Below the pieces are notes generated by a model, which saw nothing but the letters and a program-made list of their open reading frames with translations, did not search any database and had not been told where the DNA came from. Below are positions 17,841-26,700 of a DNA stretch of 64,000 bases, in pieces. Where the stretch lies: positions 310,001 through 374,000 of the forward strand of contig NZ_MQUA01000014.1 in NCBI RefSeq assembly GCF_002943715.1, written 5' to 3'. Source of the stretch: Polaribacter filamentus (lineage in GTDB: Bacteria > Bacteroidota > Bacteroidia > Flavobacteriales > Flavobacteriaceae). Position 1 is the stretch's first letter; the number at the start of each line of letters is the position of its first letter. The position numbers and the translations under genes were made by a program.

Positions 17841-17928
17841 AAGTTACTTCACTCAAATCTAATTTTTTAAAATGCTTATAAAACTCAGATTTGATGACTG
17901 TTTTAATATTGAATTCATAACGAACGAT
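17821..17928 (-). pseudogene. C-terminal stub of a lost gene upstream of gtrA-like
   Basis: A 35-codon open frame (IVRYEFNIKTVIKSEFYKHF...EVTYERFSA) ends at TAA 17821-17823 and overlaps the GtrA start by 20 bp, the spacing expected of a translationally linked operon partner. It is closed upstream by an in-frame TAA, and nothing recognisable precedes it. The family is not recognised. The reading is inferred from protein-like composition and overlap. Confidence 0.4.
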
Positions 17929-18044
17929 TTAAATCTGAATTTATCTAAGTTCTATTTTAGGTTAAGAAACAAACGAACTTACTATACTATAGTAAAATCC
18001 AAGTGGATTGCCTGGGTTTAGACTATTTATAATAAAAATAGCTA

Positions 18045-18458
18045 TTATTTTTTAGCCAATAAGTCCCTTATTTCTGCTAATAAATCTTCTTGACTTGGAC
18101 CCGATGGCGCTTTTGCCGGAGCTGCTTCTTCTTTTTTCTTCATGCTGTTTATCCCTTTTACAATCATAAACATTACAAAAGCAACAATTATAAAATCGAT
18201 AACATTAGTTAAAAAGTCACCGTACAAAACAGCAACTTCTCCAGAAAATGCACCTGCAGCATCTGCGATTCCTTCTTTAATAATAAGTTTCATGTCTTTA
18301 AAGTCGGCATTAAAAAGTAACCCAATAAGAGGTGAAACGATTCCGCCAGTAAACGATGTAACTACTTGTTTAAAAGCAGCACCCATTACAAAACCTACAG
18401 CAATATCAGTCAGGTTTCCCTTCATTGCAAAGTCTTTAAATTCTTTAACCATTCCCAT
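18045..18458 (-). CDS. mscL: Large-conductance mechanosensitive channel
   Basis: MscL opens under membrane tension to release solutes in osmotic downshock. The 137 residues match the family. Visible are the N-terminal amphipathic segment (MVKEFKDFAMKGN), pore helix TM1 (DIAVGFVMGAAFKQVVTSF) with the LIGLLF stretch after it, TM2 (FLTNVIDFIIVAFVMFMIV) and a C-terminal coiled coil (SQEDLLAEIRDLLAKK). ATG 18452 (MVKEF) is an alternative start and the more usual one for the family. Confidence 0.96.
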   Translation of the reverse strand: MGMVKEFKDFAMKGNLTDIAVGFVMGAAFKQVVTSFTGGIVSPLIGLLFNADFKDMKLIIKEGIADAAGAFSGEVAVLYGDFLTNVIDFIIVAFVMFMIVKGINSMKKKEEAAPAKAPSGPSQEDLLAEIRDLLAKK

Positions 18459-18496
18459 TTGTATTTATTTTTTAAGATGTTAGGCCACGAAAATAA

Positions 18497-19597
18497 TTAA
18501 TATTTTAAAACCTTTTTAACACGTGGTGAAATAGCAGTGAGCGTTTCATAAACAATAGTTTCAGAAATTGTAGCAATATTTTTTATCATTTCTTGGTTGT
18601 TAAAAATGATCACTTTGTCTCCTTCTTCGCACTCAATTTTAGTAATATCAACCATAATCATATCCATACAAACATTACCGATAATGGCTGCCTTTTGATT
18701 ATTAATCATTACAAAACCTTTCTTATTGCCTAATCTTCTAGAAATTCCGTCTGCATGACCAACAGGAATGGTTGCAGATTTTACAGTCTCTGTGGCAACA
18801 AAAGCTCTGTTGTAGCCTACTGTTTCGCCCGGTTCAATGGAATGGATTTGAGAAATAATGGAAGTTAAATTATGTGTATTTTTTAAGTGTGATGTTTCTT
18901 TTGCATCATTACCAAAACCATACAATCCAATACCAATGCGAACCATATCAAATTGAGCATCAGAATAATTTACAACCCCGGATGTATTTAAAACATGCAA
19001 CATTGGTTTATAGCTAAGGTTTTTGTAAAACTCTTGCGCTACGAATGTAAAATTAGCGATCTGATTTGTAGTAAAATCCCGCTCGTTTAAATCTTCACTT
19101 GCTGCTAAATGAGAAAATAAAGACTGCACTTTTATATGATTGGTTTCTTCTAAGCACGATAAAATTTTAGAAATGTCTGCATGTTTAAAACCTAATCTAT
19201 TCAACCCGGTATTGAACTTTAAATGAATGGGATAATCAACTAAAGCAGCTTCCTTTGCTAATTCTAAAAAAGTATCAAAAACTTTAAAACAGTATAAATT
19301 TGGTTCTAATTGATACTCCACAATAGCTTGTAAAGTTGGTATTTGTGGATGTAAAACTAAAATCGGAGTTTGTATACCTGCTTCGCGCAAGGCAATTCCC
19401 TCAGAAGCGTACGCAACCGCGAAATAATCTACTTTATTCTTTAAAAAATCTGCAACTTGAACACCATCACTTCCGTATCCGAAGGCCTTAACCACAGCTA
19501 AAATTTTGGTTTCTGGTTTTAATTTTTGCTTAAAATAATGTAGGTTGTGTTCTAGCGCATTTCCATCAATATCTAAAACGGTTACATGATTATTCAT
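18497..19597 (-). CDS. alr: Alanine racemase
   Basis: Alr makes D-alanine for peptidoglycan. Lys37 in AVVKAFGYGSDG binds PLP, the second-base Tyr lies in VGYNRAF (about residue 265), and MVRIGIGLYGFG is the family signature. The 366 residues are normal for the enzyme. The tdk gene ends 12 bp upstream on the same strand, so the two form an operon. Confidence 0.96.
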   Translation of the reverse strand: MNNHVTVLDIDGNALEHNLHYFKQKLKPETKILAVVKAFGYGSDGVQVADFLKNKVDYFAVAYASEGIALREAGIQTPILVLHPQIPTLQAIVEYQLEPNLYCFKVFDTFLELAKEAALVDYPIHLKFNTGLNRLGFKHADISKILSCLEETNHIKVQSLFSHLAASEDLNERDFTTNQIANFTFVAQEFYKNLSYKPMLHVLNTSGVVNYSDAQFDMVRIGIGLYGFGNDAKETSHLKNTHNLTSIISQIHSIEPGETVGYNRAFVATETVKSATIPVGHADGISRRLGNKKGFVMINNQKAAIIGNVCMDMIMVDITKIECEEGDKVIIFNNQEMIKNIATISETIVYETLTAISPRVKKVLKY

Positions 19598-19609
19598 ATA
19601 TGAAGCACT

Positions 19610-20245
19610 TTATTCAGGATCTTTTGAAGCCGATTTTTTTTCATCAGAAGGCAAGATTTGTTTTTGTTTATTTTTGATTGCTTTGTAGTAAGCAGCTCTG
19701 CTTAAAGGTTCGTATTCTTCTATTTCGCCTAATAATACTAATTTGTCATTTTGTGCTTTTCTAAAACTATAATGCGCCAAATTTCCTGTATGTGTGCAAA
19801 CTGCATGTACTTTTGTTACATATTCTGCAGTCGCCATTAAAGCAGGCATTGGTCCAAAAGGATTTCCTTTAAAATCCATGTCTAAACCAGCCACAATAAC
19901 TCTAATTCCGCTATTTGCTAAATCGTTACAAACGGCTACGATTTCATCATCAAAAAACTGCGCTTCATCAATACCAACAACATCTACATCATTTACTAAC
20001 AAACGAATATTTGATGCGATAGGCACAGGAGTTGAACGAATTCTGTTATCATTATGAGATACAACTTCCTCAATATCATAACGTGTATCCACAGCAGGTT
20101 TAAAGATTTCTACACGTTGTTTCGCAAACTGCGCGCGTTTTAAACGTCTAATTAATTCTTCTGTTTTACCAGAAAACATGGAGCCGCAAATAACCTCAAT
20201 CCAGCCAAATTGTTCTGTGTGATTTACTGTATTTTCAAGAAACAT
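19610..20245 (-). CDS. tdk: Thymidine kinase, type II
   Basis: The enzyme salvages thymidine to dTMP. The P-loop is GSMFSGKT (residues 21-28), and the catalytic Glu lies in VGIDEAQFFDD. The lasso region reads VCTHTGNLAHYSFRK and later EEYEPLSRAAYYK: the four zinc-binding Cys of classical TK1 enzymes are largely absent, only one Cys being kept. It is upstream of alr on the same strand. The start lies 45 bp from a minus-strand TAAATTTG box. Confidence 0.95.
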   Translation of the reverse strand: MFLENTVNHTEQFGWIEVICGSMFSGKTEELIRRLKRAQFAKQRVEIFKPAVDTRYDIEEVVSHNDNRIRSTPVPIASNIRLLVNDVDVVGIDEAQFFDDEIVAVCNDLANSGIRVIVAGLDMDFKGNPFGPMPALMATAEYVTKVHAVCTHTGNLAHYSFRKAQNDKLVLLGEIEEYEPLSRAAYYKAIKNKQKQILPSDEKKSASKDPE

Positions 20246-20264
20246 TTTGTAATTTTAAGCGTTA

Positions 20265-20297
20265 TAAATTTGCGTTACTTTGCGTGATGCAAATTTA
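20265..20297. promoter_or_regulatory. Facing TAAATTTG -7 boxes between tdk and the 268-residue gene
   Basis: TAAATTTG occurs on the plus strand at 20265-20272 and on the minus strand at 20290-20297, so the two match TAnnTTTG in opposite directions and form an AAATTTGC...GCAAATTT palindrome. Transcripts from the two would run into each other over about 25 bp. Confidence 0.45.
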
Positions 20298-20337
20298 GGG
20301 ATATTTACTAGTAAAAAATAAAATCAAACGACAACTT

Positions 20338-21144
20338 ATGCACAAAAAATTAGAGGCAGATTTAATAAGCTTAGCGCACAGTGTTCTGCAGATGAAGAAT
20401 AGGGACAATGTATTCTTGTTAAAACAAAAAGCGAAGGAAATTTATGAAAAATTATCGGTTCTGGCATTTGTTGAAGAATATGTAAACTCAACACCAGGTT
20501 TAAAAGAAACAAAAGAAGAATTGTTAGAAAAAGTTACGCAAGCTTTTGAGGCAAAAGAAAATAGTTTTGTTGCTGAAATTAGTACTGAAGAGTCAATTAC
20601 GGTCGAAGAAAAAGTACTGTATAGTCTTGTTGATGAGCCTGGTGACGAAGAAATAATTCAAGAAATTAAACAAGAAGTGATCATTGAAGAAAAGATAGCG
20701 GTTAAAGTTGAAGAAATTTTAGAGCAACCTCTTGATGCATTAGAAGAAATTATTTTTTCTAAACCAAAAATTGAAGAATCTTATTTGAGTGAAGTTATAA
20801 GGGTTGAAGTAAATAAAACAAAAACATTAGAAGAGGAGTTGCAAGACACTTTTTCTGTTGATTTAATGGCAGATTTTTTTGAAAATGCACAACCAAAATC
20901 TTTAAATGACAAGTTTACAGCAAATATTCAAATAGGATTAAATGATAGAATTGTATTTGTTAAAAACCTTTTTAACAATCAGCAAGAAGATTATAACAGA
21001 GTAATTTCTCAATTAAATACGTTTAAGTCTTTAAATGAAGCAAAAGAATTTATTGATAAAATGGTAAAACCCGATTATAATTGGTCTAAACAAGAGGAAT
21101 TAGAAGCTCGTTTTTTAGCGATTATAGAACGTAAATTTGCTTAA
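20338..21144 (+). CDS. Conserved flavobacterial hypothetical protein
   Basis: The 268-residue protein has no signal peptide or membrane segment. A helical N-terminal part (about 1-60) and a helical C-terminal part (about 180-268, LNDRIVFVKNLFNNQQEDYN, LNTFKSLNEAKEFIDKM, ending PDYNWSKQEELEARFLAIIERKFA) flank a long acidic, low-complexity linker rich in Glu, Val and Ile. That layout suggests a cytoplasmic adaptor or scaffold. It is followed after 34 bp by a glycosyltransferase on the same strand. The function is not known. Confidence 0.8.
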   Translation: MHKKLEADLISLAHSVLQMKNRDNVFLLKQKAKEIYEKLSVLAFVEEYVNSTPGLKETKEELLEKVTQAFEAKENSFVAEISTEESITVEEKVLYSLVDEPGDEEIIQEIKQEVIIEEKIAVKVEEILEQPLDALEEIIFSKPKIEESYLSEVIRVEVNKTKTLEEELQDTFSVDLMADFFENAQPKSLNDKFTANIQIGLNDRIVFVKNLFNNQQEDYNRVISQLNTFKSLNEAKEFIDKMVKPDYNWSKQEELEARFLAIIERKFA

Positions 21145-21178
21145 ACGACTTCTAACTTTTAATAGCTAACATTAAATT

Positions 21179-22162
21179 TTGAAACCAGTATTAATTCATA
21201 CACATTTTCATAAACGAAAAACAGGACTTACCAGAAGTATAGAAAATGTGCTACCTTTTTTTACGGATGATTTTGAAACCTATGTGCATGGTTCAAATAT
21301 CGACGGACCCCAAATAACCGGTTCAAAGCTAAGATCAATTTTATTTTCTGATGTAAAAACCGTAGTTCATTGTCATAGGAATAATGAAATTATGAGAATG
21401 TTGTTGTTTCGTTTTTTAGGAGCAAAATTCACATTAATCGCCACAAGACATGCAGAAAGCGTTCCGTCTGGTTTAACTAAATTCCTGTTAAAAAAAGCAG
21501 ATAAAGTTATTACGCTCATCAAAAGTATGAGCACTAATTTAGGAATTAAAAATACGATGGTGGGTCATGGAGTTCGAGTTGATGAATTTGTGCCAAACTC
21601 AGAAAAAAAGGTAGAAAGCGTATTCCAAGAAAATATTATTTTAAATGCGGGCAGAGTTAGAAAATCAAAAGGACAACTTGTTTTATTAAAAGCAGCAAAA
21701 GTATTAAAAGACCATAAAAATTGGGCTTTGGTAATTGTTGGTAAAGTGGACAAACCTGCTTTTTTAGAAGAATTAAAAATAATTATTAAAAAACATCAAA
21801 TAGAGCATCAGGTTTATTTTGTTGATGAAACAAGAGACATTATTCCGTATTATCAAGCAGCGAAAATTGTGGTTGCTCCCAGTTTTTCGGAAGGATTTTC
21901 TTTAGTTACAGCAGAAGCGATGTCTTGCGAATGTGCTGTAATTGCGACAAAAAATGTGGGAGTTCATTCGGATTTAATTACAGATCAGAAAAACGGTTAT
22001 TTGTTTAAAGCTGGAGATTCATCAGCATTAGAAAGCCTTTTGTTAAAAGCGATGAATACTGAAACTCCGGATGTAGGAAAACACGCAAGAGAAGAAATTC
22101 TAAAAAACTGGAGTGCAAAAAAAGAAGCTCAAAACTTAATAGCGGTTTATAAATCAACTTAA
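21179..22162 (+). CDS. Glycosyltransferase family 4 protein
   Basis: The 327-residue GT-B enzyme has the GT4 C-terminal nucleotide-sugar domain: ILNAGRVRKSKGQLVLLKA, then WALVIVGK, and the E(x7)E retaining motif in PSFSEGFSLVTAEAMSCECAVIAT. The N-terminal acceptor domain contains TRHAESVPSGLT. The start is TTG 21179 (MKPVLIHTHFH), since no ATG precedes the conserved N-terminus. It likely adds a sugar to a surface polysaccharide or lipid. It shares an operon with the 268-residue protein. Confidence 0.88.
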   Translation: MKPVLIHTHFHKRKTGLTRSIENVLPFFTDDFETYVHGSNIDGPQITGSKLRSILFSDVKTVVHCHRNNEIMRMLLFRFLGAKFTLIATRHAESVPSGLTKFLLKKADKVITLIKSMSTNLGIKNTMVGHGVRVDEFVPNSEKKVESVFQENIILNAGRVRKSKGQLVLLKAAKVLKDHKNWALVIVGKVDKPAFLEELKIIIKKHQIEHQVYFVDETRDIIPYYQAAKIVVAPSFSEGFSLVTAEAMSCECAVIATKNVGVHSDLITDQKNGYLFKAGDSSALESLLLKAMNTETPDVGKHAREEILKNWSAKKEAQNLIAVYKST

Positions 22163-22537
22163 TTTTTAAAAAATGATAAAATAGGTTTTATCAGAATTGA
22201 GAATAGTTAATTAGCAAATAGCTTGCAAATATTTTGAAAAGTAATGGTGAACTTTCAATTTAATGAAATCTGCCAAATCGAATTACAATTAGGTAGCCAT
22301 TTTAGTAGTTTCTGGAGTAACGTTAGTTGGTTTTCCTATCAGAACAGCAGTTTGATGTGGGGTTCCAAAATAGGAACTAGCGGGCGCCATAGCAGCTTTA
22401 ATTTTAGCAACTATTCCTATTTTAAATAATGATTTAAAACAAGAAAAAATGTAACAGTTTTTGCTAAAACTTGGTTGAAAAAAAACTGATGTTTGTAACA
22501 AACTCTTTTTGTAATCGTCTCAAAATAAACAAACCAT
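22163..22537. other. 375-bp gap with a possible decayed minus-strand frame
   Basis: No intact gene is convincing here. The minus strand reads a protein-like stretch (KIKAAMAPASSYFGTPHQTA, then VLIGKPTNVTPETTKMAT) closed by TAA near 22289. It could be the end of a lost gene or chance. No terminator with a good stem was found after the glycosyltransferase. Confidence 0.3.
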
Positions 22538-23014
22538 ATGAAACGAATTACAACAATTTTATTTGCACTTTTTATTGGCAGTGTAACAGCTCAGGAAGTA
22601 GCTTTTCAAAAATTTTACACTGTAAATAAAGATAAATCAACTTTTTCAATCAATTTATCTGCTTCTTTAGCGGGTTCATTTTTAGATGATGAAAAAGATG
22701 GAGATTTAATGAATATTATAAAAAAATCGAGCGATTTTCAAGTCATGATTTTTGACAATAAAGACAATACCATCTCTAAAGATTTTAAGAAATTTACTAA
22801 AAAAAATCAATTAAAAACCTTTGCACGCATAAAAGACAACGGAAGTAAAGCCGAAATGTTTTTTATTGAAAAAGATAATTATATCACAGAAATCATTATT
22901 AGAACAAATAGCAATGACGATAAACTTGTTTTATTTGGCTTAAAAACCAAGATTACAAAAGATGAATTAGCGGCGATGATTTCTTCTTCGGATATTAATA
23001 TTTCTTCAAACTAA
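22538..23014 (+). CDS. DUF4252-family exported protein
   Basis: The 158-residue protein has a signal peptide (MKRITTILFALFIGSVTAQ, cleavage about residue 18-19) and then the DUF4252 pattern: a short helical part followed by VMIFDNKDN, ARIKDNGSKAEMFFIEKDNYITEIII and LVLFGLKTKITKDELA. These small periplasmic or surface proteins of Bacteroidota have no known function. Confidence 0.82.
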   Translation: MKRITTILFALFIGSVTAQEVAFQKFYTVNKDKSTFSINLSASLAGSFLDDEKDGDLMNIIKKSSDFQVMIFDNKDNTISKDFKKFTKKNQLKTFARIKDNGSKAEMFFIEKDNYITEIIIRTNSNDDKLVLFGLKTKITKDELAAMISSSDINISSN

Positions 23015-23035
23015 ATTAAATAGTAGTTAAAATAA

Positions 23036-23197
23036 GACTTTACAAAAAAGAAAGACGAATATATTTCTGAACAAATTTCAAAAAGGAAATATCAAAATTG
23101 CACCCAAGACGTAAGAATTGAGATTGAAAAAGGTTGTGATAGCGCTTAAAGTAAAAGAACAGTTTCAGATATTATTAGAAGTAAAGTAAACAAATAA
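23036..23197 (+). pseudogene. Possible short gene remnant
   Basis: A frame of about 54 codons reads DFTKKKDEYISEQISKRKYQ... then NCTQDVRIEIEKGCDSA, one TAA, then SKRTVSDIIRSKVNK. The composition looks like a charged small protein with a stop in the middle. No family is recognised, and chance coding potential cannot be excluded. Confidence 0.25.
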
Positions 23198-23232
23198 ATC
23201 AGTAACTTCAGTTCTCTAATCCTTAATGAATT

Positions 23233-23580
23233 TTAACTAATCTTCTTTTTCAATTCTTCAATAATTTTCTTGCTATTCCCAATAAAAATTTCATCAGCAA
23301 CTATAAAAACTGGGCGTTTTAAAAACGTGTATTCATCCAAAATAAATTGTTTGTAATCAGCTTCTGACAAAGACTGATTTTTTAAATCCATTGCAGTATA
23401 TAACTTTGCACGTTTGTTAAATAATGCTCCATAACTTCCAGAAAGTTGGTGCATTTCTTTTAATTGAGTAGCATTCACTGGATTCGCTTTTATTTCGTGA
23501 CGCTCAAAACCATACGTATTTACCTCCTTTAAAATTCTTCGGCATGTATCACAAGTTTGTAAAAAGTAGACTTTCTTCAT
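23233..23580 (-). CDS. ArsC/Spx-family (arsenate reductase-like) protein
   Basis: The 115-residue thioredoxin-fold protein begins KKVYFLQTCDTCRRIL with a Cys10-x-x-Cys13 pair, and ends FLKRPVFIVADEIFIGN, the cis-Pro region of the ArsC/YffB family. Whether it reduces arsenate is uncertain: the family also includes YffB-like proteins of unknown role, and no ars genes are nearby. Confidence 0.85.
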   Translation of the reverse strand: MKKVYFLQTCDTCRRILKEVNTYGFERHEIKANPVNATQLKEMHQLSGSYGALFNKRAKLYTAMDLKNQSLSEADYKQFILDEYTFLKRPVFIVADEIFIGNSKKIIEELKKKIS

Positions 23581-23709
23581 TTTATTAAATTATATTTACA
23601 TCTTCAAAACTACATATAAAAACGGAACATCCAAAACTTAAAATTTCATCAGAAGAAAAAACGTTTATAATGATTTTATGTATGGTAGTTTTAAAAAAAT
23701 AAAGAACGT

Positions 23710-24165
23710 ATGAAAACACAATTTGATATTTTAAGAGTATCTAGAGCGCTTGTTATAAAACAATTAGAAGGTTTAACGTTAGCTCAAATTCACGAAATTC
23801 CAACAGGTTTTAAAAATAGTATTGCTTGGAACGTGGCACATTTAGTGGTAACGCAACAATTATTGCATTACAAATTAGCCGACTTAGATTGCCTTTGTCC
23901 GGATGAATTAATCGAAGGATATAAAAAAGGAACAGCACCAACAACACACTTTACAGAAGAAGAATTTGAAGAAGTAAAAGAGTTGTTTTTAGGTTTGCCA
24001 GATACTTTACAAGAAGATTATGAAGCAGGTATTTTTGAGACTTTTACAGAATATCCAACAAGTACTGGTTTCGTTTTAACATCTATTGAAACAGCAATTA
24101 CCTTTAATAATTTTCATGAAGGAATTCATTACGGAATTATTAGATCCATCAAAAAATTCGTGTAA
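23710..24165 (+). CDS. DinB-family four-helix-bundle protein
   Basis: The 151-residue protein has the DinB fold pattern with likely metal-binding His in WNVAHLVV (about residue 43) and in NNFHEGIHYGIIRS (His near 138 and 142). Members act as metal-dependent hydrolases or thiol transferases in detoxification; the substrate is unknown. It ends 6 bp before the antiporter gene, so the two are probably co-transcribed. Confidence 0.87.
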   Translation: MKTQFDILRVSRALVIKQLEGLTLAQIHEIPTGFKNSIAWNVAHLVVTQQLLHYKLADLDCLCPDELIEGYKKGTAPTTHFTEEEFEEVKELFLGLPDTLQEDYEAGIFETFTEYPTSTGFVLTSIETAITFNNFHEGIHYGIIRSIKKFV

Positions 24166-24171
24166 TATTCT

Positions 24172-25422
24172 ATGGATTATTTTTTGATAGCAACTGTATT
24201 AATAGTGATTTCAGCCATTTTTGGGTACATAAATACTCGTTTTTTAAAGTTGCCAAATGCAATTGGCTTAATGCTGATTACCATATTGTTCACCTTAGGC
24301 GTTTTTGTGTTAAGTTATTTTGATGACACGCTGCTTCTTAAAGAGCGAGAATTGATTACAAGTATCGATTTTAAAACGGTGCTTTTAGATATTATGTTAA
24401 GTTTTCTGCTGTTTGCAGGCGCTTTGCACACCAATTTTCAGCAATTAAAAATCCAAAGAAAGCCAGTATTAATTTTTGCAACATTAGGGACTTTAATTTC
24501 TACTTTTTTAGCAGGAATTTTCGTTTTTTACGCGCTTCAAATTGTAAATCTTGATGTAGATTTTATCTATTGTTTACTTTTTGGAGCTTTGATTTCACCA
24601 ACAGATCCTATAGCGGTTTTAGGGATAATGAAAAAAGTAGGTGCGCCAAAAAAATTGGAAACAAAAATTGTTGGAGAATCTTTGTTTAATGACGGAGTTG
24701 GCGTTGTAATTTTTCTAACTATTTATCAGATTGCAAGTGGTGGAAATGATATTTCTGTAGGCCATATTGCAGAATTATTTCTTGCTGAAGTTGTTGGAGG
24801 AATCATATTTGGACTTGTTATTGGATGGATTACCTATCGTTTGCTTAAAAGTATTGATGATTACGATATAGAAGTAATTATTACGCTTGCTGCAGTTATG
24901 GGCGGAACTTTAGTTGCCCAGCATTTTCATTTATCTGCTCCACTAGCAATGGTTACAGCAGGTTTATTAGTAGGGACAGATACTGTTAGAAAAAATTCTA
25001 TGAGCGCGGTTACAGAACTTTATGTAGATAAATTTTGGGAACTTATTGATGTGCTTTTAAACACAATTCTATTTGTACTTATCGGGATGGAAATTTTAGT
25101 TTTAACACTAGATACAACTTATATTTTAGCCGGATTTATGGTAATTCCGTTGCTCTTAGTAGCCAGATATGTTTCATTATTATTGCCGATAAAATTATAT
25201 GCAGAAAAATTAGATTTTGTTCCGAAAACGAATTTAATTATGACTTGGGGAGGTTTACGTGGCGGAATTTCAATTGCTTTAGCATTGAGTTTAACGCAAG
25301 ACATGGAACGCGATTTATTTTTAGTAATTACCTACATCGTAGTCGTTTTTTCAATTTTGGTTCAGGGTTTAACGGTTGGGAAACTGATAAAGAAATTTAC
25401 ACAACAACCAGAGAATATTTAA
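24172..25422 (+). CDS. Na+/H+ antiporter, CPA1 (NhaP-type) family
   Basis: The 416-residue membrane protein has about 12 helices. Family marks are LLFGALISPTDPIAVLG in TM5 (the TDP motif) and ESLFNDGVGVVIFLT in TM6 (the ND pair that binds the cation), plus TWGGLRGGISIALAL near the C-terminus. It exchanges cytoplasmic Na+ for H+, useful in a marine cell. It lacks the long cytoplasmic C-terminal regulatory region of some relatives. Confidence 0.93.
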   Translation: MDYFLIATVLIVISAIFGYINTRFLKLPNAIGLMLITILFTLGVFVLSYFDDTLLLKERELITSIDFKTVLLDIMLSFLLFAGALHTNFQQLKIQRKPVLIFATLGTLISTFLAGIFVFYALQIVNLDVDFIYCLLFGALISPTDPIAVLGIMKKVGAPKKLETKIVGESLFNDGVGVVIFLTIYQIASGGNDISVGHIAELFLAEVVGGIIFGLVIGWITYRLLKSIDDYDIEVIITLAAVMGGTLVAQHFHLSAPLAMVTAGLLVGTDTVRKNSMSAVTELYVDKFWELIDVLLNTILFVLIGMEILVLTLDTTYILAGFMVIPLLLVARYVSLLLPIKLYAEKLDFVPKTNLIMTWGGLRGGISIALALSLTQDMERDLFLVITYIVVVFSILVQGLTVGKLIKKFTQQPENI

Positions 25423-25453
25423 TTGGTAGTTGACAATTCGTAAAATTAAAAAA

Positions 25454-26602
25454 ATGAAATTCAACACAAAAACAATTCACGGAGGTCAAAAACACGAAGA
25501 AGCTACCGGAGCTGTAATGCCGCCAATTTTTCAAACATCAACGTATGCACAATCAAGTCCTGGAGTTCATAAAGGATATGCGTATTCAAGAGGTGCAAAT
25601 CCTACACGAACGGCTTTAGAAGATAGTCTTGCAGCTTTAGAAAATGGCACACATGGTTTTGCTTTTTCATCTGGATTAGCGGCAATAGACTGTGTTTTAC
25701 GCACCTTAAATCCGGGTGATGAAGTGATTGCGGGTGACGATTTATACGGTGGAACGTACAGAATGTTTACAAGATTATTCATGAAATACGGATTGGAATT
25801 TTCTTACGTAGACATGAATCTTGCATCGAATGTTAGGGATGCAATTACACAAAAAACAAAATTAGTTTGGATAGAAACACCCACAAATCCTTTAATGAAA
25901 ATTGCAGACATCGCAGCAATTTCGTCAGTGGTAAAAGATACAAATTCTGATATTTTAATTGCAGTAGATAATACGTTTGCGACTCCTTATTTGCAGCTAC
26001 CTTTAGATTTAGGAGCAGATATAGCCATGCATTCTGCAACAAAATATTTAGGAGGTCATTCAGATTTAGTAATGGGCGCTTTAATTGTTAAAGACGCTAA
26101 ATTAGCAGAAGAAATCCATTTCATTCAGTTTGCAGCGGGTGCAATTGCTGGTCCAATGGACTCATTTTTAGCCTTAAGAGGTATCAAAACATTGCACATT
26201 AGAATGCAAAGACATTGCGAAAACGGCAAAGTAGTTGCTAATTTTTTAAAAGATCATGCAAAAGTAGGAATGGTGTATTATCCCGGTTTTGAAAATCATC
26301 CAAATCATGTAGTTGCTAAAAAGCAAATGAAAGATTTTGGAGGCATGGTTTCTTTTAAATTAAAAGATGAAAGTAAAGCAGCTGCTTTTAAATTTTTAGA
26401 AAGCACAAAGATATTCACACTGGCAGAATCTTTAGGAGGTGTAGAAAGTTTAGTGAGTCATCCTACAACAATGACGCACGGATCAATTCCGGAGCCAGAA
26501 AGATTAAAAATCGGAATTACAGATTCTTTAATTCGATTAAGTGTTGGTATTGAAGATGAAGAAGATTTATTGGCTGATTTAGAACACGCTTTGAATCAAT
26601 AA
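25454..26602 (+). CDS. Trans-sulfuration PLP enzyme (cystathionine gamma-synthase/lyase family)
   Basis: The 382-residue Cys/Met-metabolism enzyme shows SRGANPTRTALE, GTHGFAFSSGLAA, the PLP-binding Lys197 in SATKYLGGHSD, and the C-terminal SLGGVESLVSHPTTMTHGS. ATG 25454 is chosen over a TTG 24 bp upstream because IHGG-type N-termini start there. The sequence alone does not separate synthase (MetB) from lyase (CGL) activity, and no met genes are adjacent. Confidence 0.9.
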   Translation: MKFNTKTIHGGQKHEEATGAVMPPIFQTSTYAQSSPGVHKGYAYSRGANPTRTALEDSLAALENGTHGFAFSSGLAAIDCVLRTLNPGDEVIAGDDLYGGTYRMFTRLFMKYGLEFSYVDMNLASNVRDAITQKTKLVWIETPTNPLMKIADIAAISSVVKDTNSDILIAVDNTFATPYLQLPLDLGADIAMHSATKYLGGHSDLVMGALIVKDAKLAEEIHFIQFAAGAIAGPMDSFLALRGIKTLHIRMQRHCENGKVVANFLKDHAKVGMVYYPGFENHPNHVVAKKQMKDFGGMVSFKLKDESKAAAFKFLESTKIFTLAESLGGVESLVSHPTTMTHGSIPEPERLKIGITDSLIRLSVGIEDEEDLLADLEHALNQ

Positions 26603-26652
26603 AAGCTAATATACTTTCGCTTCTAGGGCATTCGAGAACTATTTATTTTGAT

Positions 26653-26689
26653 AAGACCTAAAAAGTTTAGAAATTTTTCAGGTCTTTTT
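26653..26689 (+). terminator. Terminator after the PLP enzyme
   Basis: AAGACCT (26653-26659) pairs with AGGTCTT (2680-26686 side), an inner A-run/T-run extends the stem, and five T follow. Confidence 0.75.
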
Positions 26690-26700
26690 ACGAGGGTTAT

